From Verpa conica (lineage: Eukaryota; Ascomycota; Pezizomycetes; Pezizales; Morchellaceae): a stretch of 64,000 bases of DNA. A program made the position numbers and the translations under genes. Shown piece after piece: positions 23,401 through 35,145 of this stretch; position 1 is the first letter of the stretch, and each line of letters starts with the position of its first letter. Under the pieces are notes generated by a model. The model ran no database searches. It saw nothing but the letters and a program-made list of their open reading frames with translations, and had not been told where the DNA came from. The DNA lies in assembly GCA_033030425.1 (NCBI GenBank), contig JAUFSD010000007.1:1054001-1118000 (forward strand), given 5' to 3'.

Positions 23401-26400
23401 CATGTAAGTGTAGTATACAGGGGTTTCGTTGGATGAGTCGTCTCTAGTCAAGAGAAGGCACCTACCGGTTGGTGAGAATAATACTTGCATATCCGGGCTC
23501 TTATTACCTGATTCGAGTATCTCCATACATCACCAAGCTAGTTTTGAGGCATTTACAAGTGGAAAGTTCAAGTTTGTGAATGTACATTCCATAGCACAAA
23601 CTCAAGATAAGAAGAAAATGTGACCTGATTATAGCAAATCTATATCTCCTGAAGGATACATCTAACGTATAACGGTTATACTCCATTTCTAATAAGTGGC
23701 AGGCTCGCGAGATAAGGGGTATCAGAAATACATGTAGCATAAAAATTGGAGACAGTGCCACCCTGAAGCATAGGATACGCATTCCTACCAGCTTCTCCGT
23801 TGAAGAAAACAAGAGGTAAGCTTTACACCTTCTATTTACCTTAAAGCCCAGGATCCAACTTTACATGCAGTTCTGGGGAAATCTTTCGATGTGCATTACA
23901 TCCCAGGGGAACCCTGCACTCGCGATAAGGTAAAAGTAGCCTGAAAATCATTTTTTCTGCAAAATTTGATTCGCTCCGACCTAGCATATCCGTGACTTTG
24001 TTTTGGTTGGCTAATTTTTCGTTTAGGTATTCACCAATCAACATAAATTATAAATTTTTGTGGGTATAGATCTAGCCGATCTTAAACGTCAGCACTTTAC
24101 AAATGCACGACATTACGCGTAGAGTTTCTTTGATTATATGATAACAGGTTGTGTACCGGCCGTTCCTCATCTATGCGAGTATCACCACCCTGTTGAATGT
24201 ACAGCTCGCCGCTCCTTTGTAAAACTATAATCAAAACACATCCGCATTCAAAAAGGGCTGGATATATCACAGAAATATCCGTGAAGATACCAATTACAAG
24301 ACAAGCATTTGGTGTGTGCAGCAATAGAGAGCCTCAAATTCAAATGTGGGCCACCAGCTCCCAGTATTAAGGTGGGTTACACTTTCCTAATACACCCCGA
24401 GAACCAAGAGCTTCTATGCATCTAGATGTTACCTTTCAGCTGAGCAGGCATCACTCGTTAATCCTGGGCCGCATTATGACCATGGCCCTCGCAAAAATCT
24501 CAGCGGCACAGTAGTAAATTTATCGATACATCAATCGATCTCTTATTCACAGACGTACTCTACTCGTAGTCTTCAAGCGTTTCCGGAGTACGGTAGCAGG
24601 GAGCGCCATGTCTTGCCTACTGTTGCATTGTATCTTCAAGGTGTAATGCACCTCATGGGTGTTTTACCTCGAATTTAAGGCCAGCCATTTGCTGAACTTT
24701 GTGCTGCCGAGGAATAGGTACCTGAGTTGGCCAACGGCACAGGCTTGCAAAAGTGACCTCGTAGAAAAGACATGGCGCTCGCAGTTACCGTATTCTGGAA
24801 ACACTTGAAGACTACGAATACAGAGAAATATGGCGGGGAAGTTTACCTGGCGGCGCTTCCCGTCGATCTGGGGTACTTCTACCGGCACATATTTCAGCCC
24901 CAGGATGCAGGCCTAGTTTCTTCTATAGTGGTGTCATAGAACTGTTTACCATTACACTTTGATAACCTAAAGCCGCTCCGATCGATAATTCGTAAATGCA
25001 TGTAATTAAAATAAAAAAATAAAATAAAACTTGAGGAAAACCAGAGCAACAGCCTTCTCTCAGTAACCGAGACGCGACAAGAAAGACCCCCCGGCTTGCT
25101 AGTTTGCCTCATAAGAATAACTGAGCTATATTAATTCATGTATGGTAAGTGGCCTGACGTGACGAGGCTCCAATACAAATACCAAGACGGACAGCACGTC
25201 TTCCAAAGCAAAAAGAGCAGGTAGAGACGGAGCGGAATATTCATCTAACACTCGATGTTACTCTACACTCTCTGCTCCACTCTCATTAAGTCTACATAAA
25301 CAACTATTTCCCTTCTCCTAAATACACTTCTAGTTCACGAGTCATAACGTGACGTGTCAACTCTCCGTTGAAGTATACCTGTTACTTATGACCAGAGTGA
25401 GCATGAGTTGGCGAACTTTTTCGAGAGTTTTCCCGAGCTTCGAGAGTCCATCCTAAGACACCGAAACTCTGTTTATTCCTCTATAGCTGCCCAGAGATAT
25501 CGCATGACCTATTCTATGTTGGATGGTAGATGAAGTACGTCTAGCCAAATGCAAGGACATTCCTAATACGCCCTGCTTCAACAATATGAAAAGATGATTC
25601 GTCTGATACTCCTAACCTCAGCCTGCTATAGGTAAAAGCAAATAGTACCCACTGATCGAAAACCTCATCCAAAGACAGCAAGCGATCTTGCATGTAGCCC
25701 CTGTCAAATATATAAGACAATACTCGGAAAGTAGTGCATGTGCAATAAGATAAACAGTGACTTTTACTATAAAAAATAAAGCCTAGGTCAAAGCTATGGG
25801 GGTGATTTATGGTAGTAATATAGCATAAGCATGCTTGAGAGCACAGATATATAATATGTATTGAACACAAATCACTGCAGGGCCGACGGGGCATCTTTCT
25901 AGACCAACTCTAATGAAATTGGCGAGCTAGAAATCATATCTGCAATGTGACGGCAGCCCCTCCGAAAATCAAGGTTGCAACCCAGTTAATTCCGCACCTC
26001 TAGGTAGCTACCCCACGCTGAGCCTCACAGGCGGGGTTCCCCAGCCCTGCATAACTACCGGACTACTTTACCCACAAATATGGATAATATGTGTATGTTT
26101 GAACTTCTAATACTTCAAGATCATATTCTAGTGGATTTTTATCCTATGTATACACACCTGCACATGCTATTCTGAACTTAGTGCCATATGATTGTACGGT
26201 ACCAAACAATCCGCCTGTATGCAAGGTGGGGCGAACAAAAAATCATCGCCCCTTATTCCTATCCCGAAAAAGAGATAACGCCAACCTATGTGTGTATTAT
26301 CCACAGGACCGACGATGAATAAGATGATTCAAGACAGATAAAGAAATGGGGTTAGTGAGAAAGTACCATAATTAAGAAGCAAAAACTTCTACAACGGCCT

Positions 26401-27783
26401 ACCACTATTTTCCCCCAAAACAATCTGCCTGGGTTCGATCGCCTTGAAATCAGAGACCAATCAACAGTGTTTTCTAGCTGCATTTGGAGTGTAGATATCA
26501 CCCGGAAGAAAATCAAGTGTTGTGAAACGATACACTACATAGACCTTGAATCTGAGTTGTCTCCGCGCAGTATCAACCAGCACATCTCCCCGCAAAAGAC
26601 CATAAATCATGCAAGTGCGGAGAGCTGCCGTGCCGCCGGGTTCATCGCGGATCGATTGGTAGTATCCCAAGCTCTCAAGAAGAACAAATTACATGTTGCA
26701 GGTGAACCAAATGAGTTATGACTTTGATGTATACATACGCGCTGTTCAATCCACTAGCTACTGTGTGGCGAAATAACGGGATAACATCCCCGCGCCGTTG
26801 GTGCTGCGGATGAAGAAAAGCGCCCCTTTGAGCGGTTGACCCAATGGAAGCCAACTGACTTGCCTTGTCTCCAAGATTGAATTGTTAAGATGACGCATCA
26901 CTGAAAGTATAGCATATTGATACCCCGAAATGCATGCTTTTGAGGGAATCTGGTGTTTCTCTCGGCTTACTGGAGGTAAACAAATAAAATTTGAGTTTCG
27001 AGACGAGAAATGATAAAAATTAATGACAATAACCTTGCGCTAGGTAATGATGTACATGAGAAACTAGCGGTAGTCAAACTACTTCGTCTCACCGCTAGTC
27101 GTAACTACAGACATTCAAGGTACACCACATCCTGTTTCCGGGCTTTGCGGTAGAAACTTAAGAGGATAAGCCGAGAGCTGAGGAACAGAGACATGGTTCT
27201 AAATCGTTCGATGACTTTGTTGAATTTGCAACTTTTAACCGTTACTTGGTACATACTTCTTCGCGACGCGTGTGTGCTAGGTAACCATGGAGCTATGTGT
27301 CACTCCGCCAAGTTTAGAGGAACAGTCGTAGATATTCGGTATCTACGTTTCTTCTTTATAATATTTCTGCCTCTCTTTAAAGCAACACCCGGAAGCTACT
27401 GCGAAAGAAGTTTTGTTGTCCCTTTAGTCTAGTAGCTTTGTAACTTGAGCTGCATAGCCCACTTGACGGTTTCGCCGCATCTACACCACTCTCTCACTCA
27501 CCACCACCGGGAAGCGAAAGAATCATCCATCAAAGGTCCACAACGCCAAAAAAATCAGTACAATACAACACCCTTTTTCTCAAACCGAGGCGAACAGTGT
27601 CCTTCCCCGTCGTTCGGTCCACCAGCCCTTAACGAGTAATTGCCAATCAAGATAGTGCAAGCTTTTTCTTCATCCCAACACACAAAACGGACCTATCATG
27701 ACTTCCAGAGCCGAATTTCCAACCCATAAAAGCCATCCAGACTGGCAATAACTTCGCACAATTCTTCAACCCTTGCTTGCTCA
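20456..27783. other. 7.3-kb gene desert
   Basis: I find no convincing gene. Frames of 60-117 codons occur on both strands without splice context. The most protein-like is the end of the minus frame 25894-25541 (FDRGYMQDRLLSLDEVFDQW), perhaps a fossil exon. At 24999-25030 the sequence catgtaattaaaat runs into an A-rich tail and resembles the head of the 1262 micro-insertion, but without visible direct repeats. A hairpin (ggggcga/tcgcccc) lies at 26227-26251 and another (actagcggt/accgctagt) at 27063-27099. No transposase or reverse-transcriptase motif is readable by eye. Confidence 0.45.
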
Positions 27784-28237
27784 TTATATAAGAGGTGTTT
27801 TTCGCCACCCACCAGCAGTTGCCCGTCTCGACCACCACTTTATCGACCACGTCTGCACCTTTTCTAGCACCACAGCTTTCATCTTGTTCGAATATAACCA
27901 GTTGTAAGTTAACTCCAGCCCTCTTCTCTTGGTCAAATAGCTTGCTACTCCAACAAAGATATCATCATATACTGTAGTATTGCTTGTTAACACCCCCACT
28001 AAGGATTCACACCTCCGCCACTAACGCACGTTACTACTGCAGCCAACACCATCATCTCTACCGCCGTCACCGCCGCCGTCATCGCCAAGTACCTATTATC
28101 TTATCTAGCAGGCCTGACATCAAATTATTCTGTGTTAGAGGGAGAAAGGGTTGATTAAGTTATTTAATTTTTCGACTTACAAATCCGATAACAGCCATCA
28201 CTCCTACGGGGCGAGAGCCAGGCTGAAAACCCAATAA
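27784..28237 (+). promoter_or_regulatory. orphan promoter with long C-rich, ATG-free leader
   Basis: Ttatataag at 27784-27792 is a good TATA box. The following 400 nt are C/A/T-rich, like a fungal 5' leader, and contain no ATG until about 28,237. A run of CCGCC/CATC units near 28,050-28,090 adds to the leader-like look. The transcript could lead through small exons (for example ATG at 28309 with a possible donor near 28464) to the acidic protein gene at 28550-29629. It could also be a promoter left without its gene. Confidence 0.35.
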
Positions 28238-28549
28238 TGGCGATAATGTAGGTGTACCAATGGAATGTTGTATTAAGAGTTGAACCACTGATCCTGAGCT
28301 CAAACAGCATGAACTACTACTTCCGCAACCCGCTCTGCGACGCACCATCAGGGGAGAAATCAAGAGCGGACAAGATATTTAGAAAGATCCACAGACCCAA
28401 GCTCGTCAAGACCCAGAGGAATGATCCATGGAAGTGGAGAAAAAAGAGGAGTGCCAGACACGAGGTAGCTCTTTAATTTGATGGGCGTAGGAGGGTCCAG
28501 AACTAATGAGTCATAATAGAAGACCAAAATTTGTCGCACGGGGAATACG

Positions 28550-29629
28550 ATGTTTTTTTGGATCCTGATTATCCTCTTTGTTGGAGACGGCCACATAAAG
28601 ATGACGCCCTGTTGTAAACCTGCCTGGTTGCAGCTGCGTGAAGACATACTGTGTCACAGAAGTCTTGTGCATTCTCTAGTTGCGGCCAGAAGTGTGACAT
28701 ATCTGGTGCAAGCAGCTGGAACGTCAATCCTAGAATTCCCCCACGAAATTAGTACCATGAAATCTTTCAGAGCCGAATGCTCCCACAGCAGATACCACCC
28801 TTTCTCGAAGAATACTCTTCGCTTACTTATCAGAACCTTGAGAAGCATCGCTCCGCCGATATACACCACCCATAAACTACATAACGATCAACTGGCGGAT
28901 TCCGCGAATATTGTAGTCAATACCCCTTCACAGGCTAGGGTACATTCAACTGGGCCTAGTCTCCCTCCTGTACCTCGGGTACGCGAGCTACCAAAAAGGA
29001 CTACTATCGCAAGCCGTACGGCTACCAGTACTTTACTACCTCCTGGAATAGCACTAAGAGCCCCTGAAAAGTCTCAAGCCCCAAATACGCCATATAGTGC
29101 CGCACAACCCGCACAGACTACAGACGATGCAGCCACCAAAACGCCTCCTAAAAGATCACCTGATAGAGAAAGTAAAGAGTTATGTGGCGAAGGAGATAAG
29201 GAGCTGCTCAGTGAAGACGGCGAAGATAAATGTAAAGATGAGGGCGATGATGGAGATGAAGGTAGCGAGGATGAAAACTATGAAGATGGCGATGATGACC
29301 AAAACAAAGATGATGATCAAGATGATGATAATAAAGGCGATGGTAAAGACGGTGATGATAATGAGGGTGATGGAGATGATGACAATGGGGAGGATGGGGA
29401 GGATGGCGAGGATGGCGGGGATGAAGACGATGAAGACGATGAAGACAATGAAGACAATGACGATGACGATGACGATGACGATGAAAATGACGATGAAAAT
29501 GAATGGACCGAGGTCGACGATGGCTACGGAAACGAGCTTTATCAAGTCCTGACGCTTCAAGCCCGAACTCAACACCTAGAAGCCCTTAATACCACTATTG
29601 ACTATTTAATAGCAATAATCGAGGGGTAG
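28550..29629 (+). CDS. hypothetical highly acidic protein
   Basis: An uninterrupted frame of 359 codons. Residues 1-69 contain a hydrophobic start and odd composition. The natural start may be the ATG at 28757, giving 290 aa. From there the chain is basic and Ser/Pro/Thr-rich (about 100 residues). It then turns into an Asp/Glu/Gly run of about 100 residues encoded by 29190-29505, and ends in a short helix (QVLTLQARTQHLEALNTTID). The acidic block is nearly pure purine DNA on the plus strand, so part of its openness is compositional. Such acidic tails occur in nuclear chaperone-like or disordered proteins, but I assign no function. Confidence 0.42.
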   Translation: MFFWILIILFVGDGHIKMTPCCKPAWLQLREDILCHRSLVHSLVAARSVTYLVQAAGTSILEFPHEISTMKSFRAECSHSRYHPFSKNTLRLLIRTLRSIAPPIYTTHKLHNDQLADSANIVVNTPSQARVHSTGPSLPPVPRVRELPKRTTIASRTATSTLLPPGIALRAPEKSQAPNTPYSAAQPAQTTDDAATKTPPKRSPDRESKELCGEGDKELLSEDGEDKCKDEGDDGDEGSEDENYEDGDDDQNKDDDQDDDNKGDGKDGDDNEGDGDDDNGEDGEDGEDGGDEDDEDDEDNEDNDDDDDDDDENDDENEWTEVDDGYGNELYQVLTLQARTQHLEALNTTIDYLIAIIEG

Positions 29630-32600
29630 GACTGGGGTGGCAATGGATGTCTTTTGTTTTAATTGATGTGGTACTTCCTGCCTAAGATACATTACACAAG
29701 GGAGTAATCAGCAAACAGTAATAAAGGACTGGTAGATGCCTGGTGCATCTGGCGCATCTGGTGAAAGGAATGATTCAGTCGAGGTTTGCACTTACCAATT
29801 CTTTCTTTTATTCCTTTTGTTTCTTTTATTCAGGCTTCTTTCAACTTCTTTCAGCTCCTTCGACTTTTTTTCTACTTCTTTATTTTATTCCTTCAGCATT
29901 GAATGGTTCCCTTGACTATGAGTTTACTTACATAGAGAACCCCCATATTATACCAGTACAGTGGCCGGGTAACTTTTGTCTAGGGTCGCGTGTATGGACG
30001 CGTCACTTGCCACCTGACTGTTACAAGAGCGTGTCATTCTCGTGACTCCTGTTGGGTGGAGAAGCTGGCAGTTCGGTTGTATGAAAACATGGAATTCTTT
30101 TTCTTTTCTATTTTTGTTTAAGGTTAGCAAGGATGCTTATATTTGTATCGCGATAAAAAAAAACATTCACCTAGTGTCCTGTCAAAAATCAGGCTTCTCT
30201 AACACGATCGCCATCTACTTTCAAGTGCCCCATGGCACATAAAAAGTAAATTTTGCATCGCGTCGTGGCTATCCCGGGAGTCTCGGTGAATCCCTGACGT
30301 CATATGATTGCCACGTCCTCCCCCTCTTCAGTATGTTCTAGAACACATGTCATGATAATTATTCGGAGTCGAGTACAGCTGGCTATTTGTTGAGCTGAGC
30401 GAAAAATCCTACACGGGAGGGCCGGTGGGAAACATCTCCATATATACTTAAATTAACCAATTTTGATAACGCTGCATAATGGACTATGATCAATTCCCTC
30501 ATAACCCCAGAAATCCTGAAGATTCAAGGTGAGCCAAAGAGCTTTGTAGAATAATTTCTATGACCGGCTCCGCTGACTGAGACCCGGTGAGGAGCACTCC
30601 ATACCGCCTTTATTGTAACTAGGTACCTCAAAACCCAACGTCAATCGAGCTGGATAGATTCAGGCAATGAGAGAATACTTACAGGCCCACCAACTGATTT
30701 CCATTCACGAACTGAGGCCCCTAGTTGTCCCTGCATGTTGGTAATCTTTTTCCACACCACTTGCGTCCCTGGCATTGTGCGACATGCAACGAAGAAGTGT
30801 AGAAAGTCGACCACAGCTGATAATAGTACTAAAAATTTCTCCCAGTATTTTTGCCCTAGACAGTCCCCATCTCAGCCCACCCTTTAGTCCCTCTCTTCTC
30901 CATTAAATTCCCAACTAATCACCTTACCCCGGCTCACTCCAATCCTATTCGTCTAAAATGCCTCAGTACTGATAGTCTTTTTTCTTATTATGCTGTGCCG
31001 AGGGTTCAAGTTTGTAGCCATATGTGAACTCCAGTAGGGTGGGAAGTGGTGTTTATATAACTTCTTGCCACCTGGTTAGCCTCAAACTAATTAATGGATC
31101 TAATACATATACATATACGCATCGGGCGCCACCACCCGAGGACTTGAATGAGGATCCACGGAGCGTACACCGCTAGATATGCGAAGATTTTATATTAGCG
31201 ATGTAAATTAGCCACCTTACTTTTTTATTGGTAAATAGCATATGCACTATGGTTGTGAGTCTAGTCGAGATCAGCAGTATAAGCACACACACCTGGATGA
31301 AATGAAGGAGCCATCGACCAGTGCTTCCGCACAAGCCTTAAAGATCCGTTGGTCATCCTAGCGTAGTAGCTGCGAAGAGCCTGTGGGAGCCTGGTTATCG
31401 AATAGTTTTGCCTTGATGGGATGGGTCTAGCCGATAGTTTGACCGTCTAGCGCCCTAAAGAATATTCTTTCTTCCCGATACCTAAGTGAAAGGAAAGGAC
31501 GCCCCCGATTTATGGCCTTCCATAAACCGTAGAGGAATCATTCTTGAGAAGATTTAGTTTAGGCGTACAACGTGCCTGAACACCATATGACTTTCTAGGT
31601 TCAATAAAGAGTAGACTCATAGTGGTGACGTTTGACACGGATACCGACTCATCGGAGCATCTGTGCCCTGTACTCGAGTCAGTACCCAGCCACCTAAACT
31701 CAGGCCCGCCTAACTGGAACGAGTGTTTACCTATTAGAATGATGGAATATTATAACAAGCATCTCTGGGCAATGGCTGGTAGAGTCTCTGGTAAAAATGA
31801 TCGAGAAACGTAGGGTTCATATTTAGGACTTCTATTGGCTTTTTGGTCGTGTGGCAAAGGTCCTAGTGATTGTACTGGTTGTGAGACCCCTGCTCACTGA
31901 CCTTTTTTTCTCAATATTTTCTATCGGAAGCTGTATAAGAATGATAGTTGTAGCTATAGGCGTTATTATAGTGCATTATTTTAAGGCAAAAATGAAGTGA
32001 TTTTCTGTGTATTTATTCTATGGGACTGGGACTGGTCTGTGCGCCGGAATTATCATCATAGTCTAGCCTAGAAATAAGCTTTGACTCAAGAAAGTAAATA
32101 CAAAAAAATAAAGGGATAATACCGATGTGGAGCTTATGAGCTTCAATATGATCTCTTAGAAGTTCCATTTCTGGGTGTATCGCTGGAATTAGGCCCCATG
32201 AACTTTGGCTAATACAAACTACATGTAGTTATTAAACCTCTTGGTACCTCAGACTATGGCGGGGTTATGCTTACTAGGTGCATGTACTTTTATATAAGAG
32301 GTGTCCAGAAGAGCTCGTCACCTTGTTGTGTCGACTCATTTTCTTATACCCCCACGTGAACAATACACGAACCTTCAAAGCAGTGTTATGTGTTGGTGGG
32401 CCAAAATCGAAAATGAGGGATAAAACTTAATATACTCCTAGCCTCGCCTCGGGAGGAGGGGTAATTACATGTAGGTCTATTGGCACACTGGTAACCCCTA
32501 ACCCATCCAATAAAACTCCCATGCTTCAACAGGACAGGAGTTACACCTGCTGTTGACTAGGAAACAGGTAAATAACATATAAATTTCCTTTGGGTAACTT

Positions 32601-33123
32601 TAGCTCAGAGCTCGCAAGATAAAACCCCTCACGGATTAAGAGCCCATTAACAAACTAAACTGAAACAATAACAGTCTATGAACCGATCCCCCATTCGTTC
32701 TCAGGTAATCAAAGACGAAACTACATAGTTATTGGGGCTGTGCATAAATACTATAAATAATGTATGTATATTCTTTATTGCTTTCGTAACCACACTTTTA
32801 CTTTTCCAAATTCAGGCCTTAGTGCCCTCAGATTAGATATATTATGGGGTTGATTGCATACACATGCATCTTCTAGGCGGCAAATACCATGTCCTATCAT
32901 TTATCGGTTTCCAGGAATCGAACCAGTCATGCACAGAGGGATTGATCCTACTGTTGGTCGTACCTCTAGGAACGGTACTATATATACACAGTGGGCCGGC
33001 ATTTAACCGACTGCTATGTGGTAATACGTCACCACCCCTTTCTGTACTATAGCATCGTGTACAGTTACAACAAGGCTCCCCAATCATACCCCTAATCTAT
33101 CGCCACTACCAGAATCATCCTTG
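29630..33123. other. gene-free interval
   Basis: No gene is supported. The first 250 bp after the acidic-protein gene are T/C-rich (TTCTTT units, 29,800-29,890). The rest is mixed AT-rich sequence with only short frames. The 400 bp just left of 33124 presumably carry the promoter of the next gene, but no TATA box stands out. Confidence 0.45.
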
Positions 33124-35145
33124 ATGGATCGCCTTAAATCTATCTCTAAATCTGGCTGGCACCCTAATTCATCTTCCGAACCTTCCTATGCCGGGGCTTC
33201 AGAGTCAAAATCTTCATCGTCTGGTGGTGTTACATCGCGATTGACGAAAAACTTCAAGGGGCTCGATCAAGTTGTATATACACCCCTTTCCCACCAAATT
33301 AGATAAAAACTAACTGAGTAGGCGGGATGGGTGGGTAAAGGTGGATCAGGGAGCGATGATAGCTCAACTACTGTACGCCCTGTTTCTGCACTCCGTGATC
33401 CAGCGAGTTTTGGACCTCCACCAAAGCGGGTTCCAAATGCAGGAATTTCGAACCACCAAGAGGTAAACGGTGAGAATGAGAAGGTTCCTCCAAAACCTTA
33501 CACTACAGGCCCTAGTGGCGGTGTGGGTATAACGGGAAGACGGCCTCCACCTATTCCGCCTCGACTACCGTCGCGTGATGAACCGGCCCTACCAGCACCG
33601 AGGAACGTAGTGGACATGAGGACTGGCGATATAAGCATGGCGGCAGTGGGAAGGTTGAGCAAGGCTGGGATCTCAGTCCCCGGGTTTAATATGTCCCCGG
33701 GAGCAAAACCGCTCCTTCCGAGTGGTCCAAGACCCTCTGCGAGCATGAGCTCCCTCGAAAATCCCCGGGGCGCACCCGCTGAAGGGACCACATTCGCAGA
33801 GAAGAGAGCAGCCCTAACCACAGCGAACTCGTTCTACAAAAATCCATCTTCAGTTTCATTCTCAGATGCAAGTGCTGCTTTAAAGACTGGGCGCAATTTT
33901 CAACAACGACATGGTGACCAAGTTGCATCAGGGTATAAAAAAGCCCAAGAAGTGGGATTAGACAAAAAAATACAAGGCTATGGTGATCTTTATGCCTCAA
34001 GAAACGGAGATGGTAGTGGGTTGACAGCAGTATTAAGAAACTCTACCCCCACATCCCCATCAACTTTACCTCCTAAAAAGTCATCGTCACCCAACATCCC
34101 TCCTCGGTCTCCAAGTATCCCAAACTTATCAGAGCCTGGAAAGCGAAGACCCCCGCCTCCCCTGCCAAAAAAGAAACCAGCGCCTCCCCCGCCAAAAAAG
34201 CAAGCACCAACTGACTCACCTCCAGTAATCCCGCGCACGACTCGGCCTTCTACATCAGTTTCGCCTGTGCTCCGGAACAATGGCCTCCCAATCCAAACTT
34301 TCCCTGAGGTACCACCGGATCTTGACCTTTGTCTTGAAAAAGAATGGTTTTCAAAAAATCCAATCGGACTTCCCCCCGCGATTAGAAATATTGAGGAGAA
34401 AATGTACTCATACACAAATTTTTGGGAACGTAGCCCCTCTGGGAGGACCAAGCACACAGTTATATTGGCAATACGATGGACACTGAACCTTTCGACCACC
34501 AAAATCAAAATAACCTGGGATGCTTCTGCACCCAGTGCTACCGCTAAAGCTGAACAGAGACATTTCCCGCCACCATCATCTTCCCCCCTCCAGTCAAAAG
34601 AATGGGGCGATCGGATCGTGGAGTGGGTCAGAGCCAGGATAGGTCAACAGGTAGGAAATGGCGAGTGTTGGACACTCGCTGCCGACTGTTTTAGTAGCCT
34701 CCAATCTGAAGACGGCGCTGCCGGGGCCCAAAAGATAATGACTGCTCAAGGGACAAGTTTTGGTCTTTGTATCTTCTCCCATTACCCTTCTTTGCAACGT
34801 CAACCTTCTGTCTTGCCTAGTATGGCCTTGCAGCCAGGTGATATTTTGCAATTTCGCTCTGCTAGATGGGTCCGGAGAGATTCTAGTGGACGGGTAGTCT
34901 TCGAGATGCGTGCGGGAGCACCAGAGGGTGCAAGCGGATGTAAGGATCATACCGCAGTTATAGAGACTGTGCAGTATGATTCTCAAGGTGGAGTCAAACT
35001 TTGTGTCCTCCAACAGAACTCAAATGGTGTGAGGGCAGTTGGGAGAGGGGAGTATACACTGGGTACTGATGATATGATTGAGGGTGGTGTCAGGGTATTC
35101 AGGGCTGTAGATGACGGGTGGGCGAGGTTAGAAGCGGACTGGTGA
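33124..35145 (+). CDS. Aim3/Bbc1-family actin-patch protein (C-terminal cysteine-protease-like fold)
   Basis: Two exons, 33124-33273 and 33322-35145, joined over a 48-nt intron with branch site ctaac, give 657 aa. The donor GTATAT at 33274 restores the family motif FKGLDQVAGWVGKG. The N-terminus contains SGWHPNSS, followed by a long Pro-rich scaffold with PxxP motifs (RRPPPIPPRLPSR) and KKxAPPPPKK stretches that suit SH3 or actin-regulator binding. The last 275 residues form the folded Aim3/Bbc1 C-terminal domain, with Cys499 (GECWTLA) and His593 (CKDHTAVIE) placed like a protease-type Cys/His pair. Yeast relatives act at cortical actin patches in endocytosis, and Bbc1 limits Arp2/3 activation. 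No SH3 domain is present here, as in many filamentous-fungal Aim3-like proteins. Confidence 0.8.

Noticed and set aside
29180..29575. Minus-strand 131-codon Ile/Val/Phe-rich frame
   Set aside because: It is the reverse-complement shadow of the Asp/Glu-rich coding block.
32895..32960. Minus-strand ggttcgattcc, a perfect tRNA B-box
   Set aside because: The T-arm stem has two mismatches and no A-box or acceptor stem stands at the right distance.
33990..34508. 172-codon Gly-rich minus-strand frame
   Set aside because: It is a shadow of the Pro-rich coding sequence of the Aim3/Bbc1-type gene.
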